A stretch of DNA of 13,358 nucleotides from Calditrichota bacterium (lineage in GTDB: Bacteria; Calditrichota; Calditrichia; Calditrichales; Calditrichaceae). A model generated the notes under the pieces. It had not been told where the DNA came from and did no database searches. It worked only from the letters and a program-made list of their open reading frames with translations. The number at the start of each line of letters is the position of its first letter. Positions within the stretch are counted from its first letter, which is position 1. The position numbers were made by a program, and so were the translations under genes. The stretch spans positions 1 to 13,358 of the forward strand of contig JAJRSN010000175.1 of the NCBI GenBank assembly GCA_024278715.1, given 5' to 3'. This document shows, in pieces, positions 6,179-12,023 of the stretch.

Positions 6179-6977
6179 CGTATTAAGACAACTTGTCATT
6201 GCGGGTTTATTAGTGCTGACTAACAACGCTTTACAGGCGCAGGGGAATCCGCACGTAAAGGTGAACTTTCCCTGCCAGACCTGCCACAATACGGAAGAAT
6301 GGAAAAATGTCCGCTTTGATCACAGCCAAACAGGATTCGATTTGACCGGACAACACGCCAAAAGGCGTTGCACGGATTGTCATAATCTGAAGGATTTTAT
6401 AGAGGTTCAGAAAAATTGCACTTTTTGTCATGTGGATGTGCACCAGGCGCGTTTGTATCAGGATTGCGATCGCTGCCATACCACGCAGAACTGGATTTTA
6501 TTGGATCCTTATAAGGCGCATGCCAGCACAAGCATGCAAATTTTAGGCAGCCATACAAGATTGGATTGCAGAGTGTGCCACCGCGGAGAAGTGGAAGGAG
6601 AATGGATGCGCGTGCGCTCAAATTGCGCGGATTGCCATTTACAGGACTATTTGAGCGCCGAAAATCCCGTGCACAGCGACCTTGGGTTCGGCAAAGTGTG
6701 TGAAGACTGTCATTCGCAAATTTCCTGGCTGCCGGGTTCGTATAAAAAACACGATGCACAATTTTTCCCTATTTTTTCGGGATCGCATGCCGGCGTCTGG
6801 AAAGATTGTACTACCTGCCATTATCAATTCGGGAATTATTCGGTCTTTTCTTGCTTTTTAAATTGCCATGAACATGATAAAGCAAAAACAGACGGTAAAC
6901 ACGACGAAGTTCCGAATTACCGTTATGACAGCGAATTGTGCTATCAATGTCATCGCAGCGGTAAAGGGGATGATTAA
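6168..6977 (+). CDS. Secreted decahaem c-type cytochrome (nine CxxCH plus one CX3CH)
   Basis: Starting from the GTG at 6168, the protein has 269 residues. It has a Sec signal peptide (residues 1-25, cleavage near LQA-Q), no lipobox, and ten haem-attachment sites. One cap haem (CQTCH) is followed by three modules beginning near residues 50, 115 and 192, giving 1 + 3x3 = 10. Nine sites are CxxCH; the ninth in order is C229-F-L-N-C233-H234, a CX3CH. In the 22-haem protein the matching place is a normal CINCH. The third module (192-269) is clearly homologous to the last module of the 22-haem protein: it shares FPI-SG-H, CHEH, D-KH and a closing CY-CH. So this protein looks like a shortened paralogue. 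It overlaps the upstream gene by 11 bases and ends two bases before the barrel gene. A location close to the barrel is plausible but inferred. Confidence 0.9.
   Translation: MTINVLRQLVIAGLLVLTNNALQAQGNPHVKVNFPCQTCHNTEEWKNVRFDHSQTGFDLTGQHAKRRCTDCHNLKDFIEVQKNCTFCHVDVHQARLYQDCDRCHTTQNWILLDPYKAHASTSMQILGSHTRLDCRVCHRGEVEGEWMRVRSNCADCHLQDYLSAENPVHSDLGFGKVCEDCHSQISWLPGSYKKHDAQFFPIFSGSHAGVWKDCTTCHYQFGNYSVFSCFLNCHEHDKAKTDGKHDEVPNYRYDSELCYQCHRSGKGDD
6315..6974 (+). repeat. Three triheme modules (decahaem protein)
   Basis: The modules begin with FDHSQTGFDLTGQH (residue 50), then AHASTSMQILGSH (near 115) and KKHDAQFFPIFSGSH (near 192). The first module begins at residue 50 here and also in the 22-haem protein, supporting a common ancestor that differed in the number of inner modules. 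Confidence 0.75.
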
Positions 6978-6979
6978 CC

Positions 6980-8584
6980 ATGTTTAAAATTTCAAAGACA
7001 GTTGTTTTTTTATCAGCGATTTGCGCTTTGGTCTTTGCGCAGGACCAAAGTTTTAAGATAAAATACATTTCGGCAAGTCATATCTATCTGGAAGGCGGTA
7101 AAAAGAACGGGCTTGCGGTTGGGGATGTTCTTAACGTTTTTCGTAAAGACAAAGAGATCGGTACAATAGAGGTCGAATATGTGTCGCAGCATTCCGCGTC
7201 TTGTAAAATTATTCGCCAGACGGAAAATTTTGTCGTGGGCGATGTGGCTCGCGTTGTGAAAAGAGCTCCCGCAAAAAAAACCGAGGAGTCCCAAAAAGCC
7301 GTGACAAAACGCAAAAGGACGTTTGAAACCGGTAAGCGCGGTAAATCCGTTTCTTCAATTAGTAAAACCCGCATTTCAGGCTATCTTTCGTTACAGTACT
7401 ATCGTTATCAGAATATCGGCAGCCGGGATTACAATTTTAGTCAGCCGACCGTGCGCTTTCGTTTGCGGGCTTTGAATTTATGGGACGCCGGATTTAATCT
7501 TGAAATTAAATTTCGTTCAAGATATAACCAACGCAGCCGGCGTTTCAGCGATGAAGTTCCCAAATCCGAATGGCAAAACCGCTTGTACCAATTGACATTT
7601 TCTTACGACAAGCAAACCTCCTTTGTAAATTTTAAACTGGGACGAGTCATTTCCAATGCCATAAGCGGAATCGGATATATTGACGGGGCGCAGGTACAAT
7701 TTAATTTGTTTCCTTATTTGCGCTGGGGTGTTTTTGCCGGAACGCAGCCCGACTGGCGCACTTCCGATTTTCAGACCACAATTCAGAAGTACGGCTCTTT
7801 TTTAACTTATCAGCGCGGACAGTACGGCGCAAACCGGACGGAAATTACAATGGCTGCAGCCGGAGAGTACCACGGTTCAACCGTGAGCAGGGAATTCGTT
7901 TATTTTCAGGGAAGCTATAATCACGGGCGGCGCTGGAATATTTACCAAAACATCGAACTGGATTTAAATCGCGCCTGGCGTAAACAGCGAGCCGGTGAAT
8001 CTATCAGTTTAACGGGCGTATATTTCAGCGCCAGGTACAATATCACTCAAAATTTCAGCACCGCAATAAGTTATGATAATCGTAAAAATTATTACACTTA
8101 TGAGTTAAGGTCATTGGCGGACAGCCTTTTTGACTCTGCCTTTCGCCAGGGATTACGCTGGCATTTTTATGGTTCGATTTTTAGCAATTACCGTTTTTCT
8201 CTGAATTTTGGGGTGCGTGAAAAACAATCGGATTCCCGTTTCACTTACACATACGGAGCAAACGTTACACGTCGTAAGTTCTTAGGAAAATACAATACGA
8301 TTCAGCTTAGGTTTTCGGGGTTTGACAATGTTTTTGCCACCGGTTATAATCCTACGCTGCTTTTAAGCCGATCGTTTATTAACGGGCATTACCTGAGTTT
8401 AAGTTACGGCGCTTATCGGTATTCAATAAAAAACGGCGGAAGCGGCAGAATAAATCAATGGCTGCGGTTGAACGGGCAATTTGAATTACCGGCGCGATTT
8501 TATCTTTCATCGACTTATGAATATAATTGGGGAGATGATCTGAACGGTCATCGCCTGTTGTTTGATTTGGGTTACCGCTTTTAA
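6980..8584 (+). CDS. Outer-membrane beta-barrel with N-terminal periplasmic SH3-like domain
   Basis: The 534-residue protein has a signal peptide (cleavage near VFA-Q, residue 20). Residues about 25-92 form a small beta domain (HIYLEGGKKNGLAVGDVLNV and after) resembling SH3-like domains such as the FlgT C-terminal type. A Lys/Arg/Thr-rich linker follows (about 93-130). From about 130 to the end, alternating hydrophobic and aromatic strands run without a hydrophobic helix, and the last residues are GYRF. A terminal Phe is the recognition end for BAM-dependent barrels. There is no haem motif, no TonB box and no plug, so it is not a TonB-dependent receptor. By position after three multihaem cytochromes it is the candidate sheath of a porin-cytochrome conduit, comparable in role to MtrB-type barrels, though I see no sequence identity to MtrB. 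It starts two bases past the upstream stop with AAGGGGA as ribosome-binding site. Strand number cannot be counted reliably by eye. Confidence 0.8.
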   Translation: MFKISKTVVFLSAICALVFAQDQSFKIKYISASHIYLEGGKKNGLAVGDVLNVFRKDKEIGTIEVEYVSQHSASCKIIRQTENFVVGDVARVVKRAPAKKTEESQKAVTKRKRTFETGKRGKSVSSISKTRISGYLSLQYYRYQNIGSRDYNFSQPTVRFRLRALNLWDAGFNLEIKFRSRYNQRSRRFSDEVPKSEWQNRLYQLTFSYDKQTSFVNFKLGRVISNAISGIGYIDGAQVQFNLFPYLRWGVFAGTQPDWRTSDFQTTIQKYGSFLTYQRGQYGANRTEITMAAAGEYHGSTVSREFVYFQGSYNHGRRWNIYQNIELDLNRAWRKQRAGESISLTGVYFSARYNITQNFSTAISYDNRKNYYTYELRSLADSLFDSAFRQGLRWHFYGSIFSNYRFSLNFGVREKQSDSRFTYTYGANVTRRKFLGKYNTIQLRFSGFDNVFATGYNPTLLLSRSFINGHYLSLSYGAYRYSIKNGGSGRINQWLRLNGQFELPARFYLSSTYEYNWGDDLNGHRLLFDLGYRF

Positions 8585-8594
8585 AAAGAATGAC

Positions 8595-8599
8595 GGAGG
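8595..8599 (+). promoter_or_regulatory. Ribosome-binding site GGAGG selecting ATG at 8605
   Basis: GGAGG ends five bases before ATG at 8605-8607. The earlier in-frame ATG at 8590 contains this site within its own coding part and has only a weak AAGA upstream, so 8605 is the better start. Confidence 0.75.
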
Positions 8600-8604
8600 T
8601 TGAA

Positions 8605-9930
8605 ATGGAAAACATTATCATCTGGCTGGTAACCGTTGTTTTGGTTTTGATTATTTTTGTTCCCTATTTTTTGAAATTTCGCAAAAGGGTGAATCGGGAT
8701 CAGGCATTAAAGGAAGAATCGAGTAAATTGGGAGCCGACCGACCCATTGCCCAGTATCCTCAGATTGATCAATTAAAATGCATCGGCTGCGGATCATGCG
8801 TGGACGCCTGTCCGGAAGGCGGCGTGCTCGGCATTGTTTTTGGGAAAGCGACCATTATTAACGGTTTAAAATGCGTCGGGCACGGTTTGTGCGCCGAAGC
8901 CTGTCCCGTGGAGGGAATTACGGTCGGGCTGGGCGATATTTCGAAGAGAGATGATATTCCGGTGATGAACGAATACAATGAGACGAATATCCCCGGAATT
9001 TACATTGCCGGGGAATTGGGCGGACTGGCGCTGATACGCAATGCGATTGCACAGGGCAGGATGACTGTAAATCGTATTGCCGAAACATTGAATAAAAAAG
9101 ATGATCGAAAAGACGTAGTTGATGTGTGTATTATCGGAGCCGGACCGGCTGGTTTATCGGCGGCGCTTACGGCAATTCAGCACAAATTATCGTACATCGT
9201 AATAGATCAGCAGGGCGCCGGAGGAACCATCCTTCATTATCCGCGCAAAAAATTGGTAATGACCCGACCGGTGGAAATTCCTTTGTACGGCTGGCTGGAA
9301 AAGCCCGAATATTCCAAGGAAGAACTTCTGGAAATTTGGAAGAACGTCGAGCGGAGATTCGATTTAAAAATGCAAATCGGAGAACGGTTGACGGGCGCGG
9401 AAAGGGAAAACGGATTTTTTAAAATAAAAACCTCGAACGGAGAGTATCCTGCGAGGAAAGTGGTTCTTGCTTTGGGAAGACGCGGCACGCCTCGTAAATT
9501 GAAAGTTCCCGGCGAAAATCAATCAAAGGTAATGTACCGCCTGCAAGATGCGGAATCGTATCAAAATGAACATATTCTGGTTGTAGGCGGCGGAGACAGC
9601 GCCGTTGAAGCGGCTATCGGTCTCGCCAGACAAAAAGGGAACACGATAACGCTATCCTATCGTAAACATAAGTTTTACAGAATTAAAAAGCGAAATGCCG
9701 AACGCCTCGATCGGTTGATTTCGGACAAGAAAATCCGGGTTGTCTTTAATTCGAATGTTTCGGAAATCAAAGAAAAGAGCGTTGTGCTTTCGACAAATGA
9801 AGGAAATACGGAAATTCCCAACGACTATGTTTTCATTTTTGCCGGAGGCGAACCCCCGTTTAAATTGTTAAAAGAGATCGGCATCCGGTTCGGCGGTGAA
9901 AAAGAGGATAGCCAAAAGCTTCCCGCCTGA
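8605..9930 (+). CDS. Membrane-anchored ferredoxin-FAD-NAD(P) oxidoreductase, permuted flavin domain
   Basis: The 441-residue protein has one N-terminal membrane helix (about 3-24) followed by KFRKR, which by the positive-inside rule puts the rest in the cytoplasm. A two-cluster ferredoxin domain follows: C59-C62-C65-C69P is canonical, while the second set is C90-x-x-H93-x-x-C96-x-x-x-C100P with His for the second Cys. Residues 127-137 (TNIPGIYIAGE) and the LIRNAIAQG after them look like the flavin-contacting C-terminal motif of thioredoxin-reductase-fold enzymes, but here they come before the FAD dinucleotide fold, GAGPAG at 178-183. The NAD(P) fold is GGGDSAVE at 328-335. The chain stops just after VFIFAGGEPP, where that motif normally follows. 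There is no CxxC disulfide, so it is not thioredoxin reductase. Role: probably passes electrons between NAD(P)H and the membrane haem b protein or quinone, as the cytoplasmic end of the conduit. It lies 20 bases after the barrel gene. Confidence 0.85.
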   Translation: MENIIIWLVTVVLVLIIFVPYFLKFRKRVNRDQALKEESSKLGADRPIAQYPQIDQLKCIGCGSCVDACPEGGVLGIVFGKATIINGLKCVGHGLCAEACPVEGITVGLGDISKRDDIPVMNEYNETNIPGIYIAGELGGLALIRNAIAQGRMTVNRIAETLNKKDDRKDVVDVCIIGAGPAGLSAALTAIQHKLSYIVIDQQGAGGTILHYPRKKLVMTRPVEIPLYGWLEKPEYSKEELLEIWKNVERRFDLKMQIGERLTGAERENGFFKIKTSNGEYPARKVVLALGRRGTPRKLKVPGENQSKVMYRLQDAESYQNEHILVVGGGDSAVEAAIGLARQKGNTITLSYRKHKFYRIKKRNAERLDRLISDKKIRVVFNSNVSEIKEKSVVLSTNEGNTEIPNDYVFIFAGGEPPFKLLKEIGIRFGGEKEDSQKLPA

Positions 9931-9961
9931 AAAACTAATCGGATCGGGAAGGATGTTTTTT
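9919..9961. terminator. Shared hairpin between convergent gene ends
   Basis: CTTCCCG (9919-9925) pairs with CGGGAAG (9945-9951), and inner CC/GG pairs are possible across a small bulge. Six T residues (9956-9961) follow four bases later on the plus strand, so it can end the conduit operon. In the other direction only a short T run (TTTT) follows, so its action on the GtrA transcript is weaker. The hairpin overlaps the last codons of both genes because the two stop codons are only four bases apart. Confidence 0.6.
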
Positions 9962-10366
9962 GGATTTGAATACCCAAAATTCGCTCAAAAGAAAATTGGA
10001 AATCATTCCCAGCCCTATTCCTGCTAAATTGCTTAACAAATAGGGCAAGCCCGCGAGATGCGTTAAAGTTAACAGTGTAACGTAATTGATTAATCCTCCC
10101 AGAGCCGCGGAAGTGTAATAACGGATTAAACGATGCGGATAGGAAAAATGACGCTGATTCCGGTTCTCCCGCCAGGTAAAAAGATCGTTCCAGGTGAAAT
10201 TATTAAATATTGCGATGCCGATTGCCAGCGGAGAAGCAAGCGCTAAGGGAAGCTCGATTATTTTGTAGAATACCCACAAAAAGAGATTGTTAACCACCAG
10301 CCCGGAAGTTCCGATCAACCCGAATTTAAATATTCTCTTGATCCGCGCGCGTTCAATTTTTACCAT
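9935..10366 (-). CDS. GtrA-family membrane protein
   Basis: The 143-residue protein is of normal GtrA size, with four hydrophobic segments (about 13-35, 40-58, 85-107 and 109-130). It carries typical family features: an N-terminal basic stretch followed by FKFGLIGTSGLVVN, NNFTWNDLFTW after the second segment and NFLLSEFWVF near the end. GtrA proteins are thought to help move undecaprenyl-phosphate-linked sugars across the inner membrane for glycosylation of surface polymers. The ATG at 10366 is chosen over an upstream in-frame ATG at 10432. The latter would lie 80 bases inside the preceding gene and add 22 residues unlike the family, while an AGGA precedes the chosen one. It overlaps the glycosyltransferase stop by 14 bases, indicating translational coupling, so the pair probably works on the same lipid-linked sugar. 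Confidence 0.88.
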   Translation of the reverse strand: MVKIERARIKRIFKFGLIGTSGLVVNNLFLWVFYKIIELPLALASPLAIGIAIFNNFTWNDLFTWRENRNQRHFSYPHRLIRYYTSAALGGLINYVTLLTLTHLAGLPYLLSNLAGIGLGMISNFLLSEFWVFKSKKHPSRSD

Positions 10367-11867
10367 GATAATTCCTGGCTTCGTAACAGTAAATGGTGCG
10401 GGTGCGGAAACGATCCAAAAATTTGTACTCAAATTTGGTCTTAAAAAAAACGGTGTCGAAGTATTGCTTTACAAATTTCAGATCGTTTTTGTACTCTCTG
10501 CGGTCGTCAAAAACGTAAAGCGCATTTTTGCCCTTTAACGAATCCGGCGTTCCCCAAATATCAAATTGCAAAGCGGGCTGACCGTAAATATTTTCCGCGT
10601 ACGTGTCCTGATGGTCGGGCAGGTAAAATTTTAACAGAGAGGCGCTTTTGTAAGAGTTCGCAAAAATAAAATAATCGCTTTTGCCTCCCGACTTTTGCTG
10701 CAAGTTGTAGATTTTTTGCGCGGCGTCCTTCCAGCCGCTCCAGGTGTTGCCTTCGCCTAAAGGAATGTTCGGAATGAGCTGCAGCAGATAGGCGATAATC
10801 AGCAGAAACACAGAAAACCAGGCGCCGCGCTTTATCCAGGGTGATATTTTTTTTGACATCGGAATAAAAAGAAGAACCGAACCGAGTATCCAGCCCAAAT
10901 ACCCCGGCAGCAGCCAGTTCATCTTAACAAGAGATTTTAGGCTGACGTAAGTAAATCCGCCGATAATAAAGAATCCGCTGATAAACAGCACAGTCGGTAT
11001 GAATTCCCGAAAACGATTTTTAAAAAGACGAACGACAAACATGATCAAAAATCCGAATACCAGAGGAGTTAACAGGAACAATTGACTGAAAAAGAGCTGA
11101 AAAATATATTTGGTTGTAAAGGGCTTCATTTTAGCCGCCCGATGTGAAAATTGGAAGGCAAACGACGCCCAGTCGTGCTGAGCGTTCCAGATGATTACGG
11201 GAGAAAAAACAAGAATCATAATTATGCCCGCCAAATAAGGGTAGGGCGTTAAAAACCAGCGGCGTAAATCTTTTTTTAGAAGCAATGCCGTAAAAACCGC
11301 CGGCAGAAAGGCAATCATTGTGTATTTGCTGAGCAGCCCAAAACCAAGGCTGACACCCAAATAAAACCACCAACGCCTTTGTCCGCTTTGGCAAAGTTTT
11401 AAAAAGAAATACAGAGACAGCAGCCAGAAAAAAATCAACGGCGTATCGGGCACGGTTAAAACGGAATAAAGATGGGCAAATATCGTCAGATTAAAAAGAA
11501 CGATCCCCAAAAACGTGAAGCGTTCAATTTCTTCCTTTTTTAAGTTTTGGTAAACCGTTGTTATGAGTAAACGAAGAGTATGCAGGAATAAAAGATTGAT
11601 TCCCAAAAACCACAGAACCGCCATCAGTTTTACGCCGAAGGGGTTGTTTCCGAAAATGGCAGTACCCAGACCAATGGAATAGGCAGCCACTGGCGGATGA
11701 TCAAAATAAGACAAAGCGGGATACTGGATGTAATACCAGTAATATGCCTCCTGAGGGGTAATTGGAATAAAGGCAATGTAAACAAGCCGAAGAACCGTTA
11801 AACCCGCAATAAACCATAACGCGTGTTTTAATGTAAATTGTGTTTCCGTCAACCGGCGATTGAACAT
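10353..11867 (-). CDS. GT39/ArnT-like polyprenyl-phosphate-sugar glycosyltransferase
   Basis: The 504-residue membrane protein has about eleven hydrophobic segments and a soluble C-terminal region (about 380-504). After the first membrane helix lies ITPQEAYYWYYIQYPALSY followed by FDHPP (about residues 36-59). This is the first periplasmic loop of GT39/PMT-type glycosyltransferases, where the family normally has an acidic pair (D-E); here the first is Gln (Q39) and the catalytic-type Glu (E40) is kept. Such enzymes take a sugar from polyprenyl phosphate on the outer face of the inner membrane and attach it to protein, lipid A or a polymer; the acceptor cannot be told here. The ATG at 11867 has AAGGA eight bases upstream. 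A TTG at 11894 would only add nine basic residues. The gene is first in a two-gene unit with GtrA. No lipid-sugar synthase (GT2) gene is in the window. Confidence 0.85.
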   Translation of the reverse strand: MFNRRLTETQFTLKHALWFIAGLTVLRLVYIAFIPITPQEAYYWYYIQYPALSYFDHPPVAAYSIGLGTAIFGNNPFGVKLMAVLWFLGINLLFLHTLRLLITTVYQNLKKEEIERFTFLGIVLFNLTIFAHLYSVLTVPDTPLIFFWLLSLYFFLKLCQSGQRRWWFYLGVSLGFGLLSKYTMIAFLPAVFTALLLKKDLRRWFLTPYPYLAGIIMILVFSPVIIWNAQHDWASFAFQFSHRAAKMKPFTTKYIFQLFFSQLFLLTPLVFGFLIMFVVRLFKNRFREFIPTVLFISGFFIIGGFTYVSLKSLVKMNWLLPGYLGWILGSVLLFIPMSKKISPWIKRGAWFSVFLLIIAYLLQLIPNIPLGEGNTWSGWKDAAQKIYNLQQKSGGKSDYFIFANSYKSASLLKFYLPDHQDTYAENIYGQPALQFDIWGTPDSLKGKNALYVFDDRREYKNDLKFVKQYFDTVFFKTKFEYKFLDRFRTRTIYCYEARNYHGKN

Positions 11868-12023
11868 TTTCCGCTTCCTTTTATAAAAAAACAAAGTTTA
11901 AGATTCCCCGCGTTGAAGTGCAAATTTAAAACAAACAATGAAATTAATTGTTGATTATTGTTTGAATTTTTTTAGCTTTAGAGAAAATAAATTTGTTAAC
12001 GAAACAAACTTCTCGGAGGAACC
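11868..12023. promoter_or_regulatory. Divergent promoter region with TAnnTTTG elements on both strands
   Basis: TAAATTTG is found on the plus strand at 11988-11995, 28 bases before the S9 peptidase start, and on the minus strand at 11928-11921, 53 bases before the glycosyltransferase start. Both match perfectly the TAnnTTTG -7 element used by the major sigma factor in Bacteroidetes and relatives, and both are at sensible distances. No well-spaced -33 TTTG is evident for either (the nearest on the plus strand is at 11961-11964, 23 bases away, a little too far). AT-rich DNA makes chance matches possible. Confidence 0.35.

Noticed and set aside
3248..6479. Many minus-strand frames of 60-124 codons over the cytochrome genes
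   Set aside because: The repeated codons for CxxCH and FDH leave stops rare on the reverse strand. The products are repetitive Met/Ile/Arg/Ala-rich strings with no ribosome-binding sites.
3107..6974. The regular repeats as a CRISPR array or transposon
   Set aside because: The period of about 210-260 bases is in frame and codes for haem modules. The copies are diverged with no unique spacers, no terminal inverted repeats and no transposase.
8605..9930. Thioredoxin reductase identity
   Set aside because: The active-site CxxC is missing before GGGDSA, the motif order is different and a ferredoxin domain and membrane anchor are present.
10367..10432. ATG at 10432 as start of the GtrA gene
   Set aside because: It would extend 80 bases into the glycosyltransferase gene and add a segment foreign to the family. 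The ATG at 10366 has its own AGGA.
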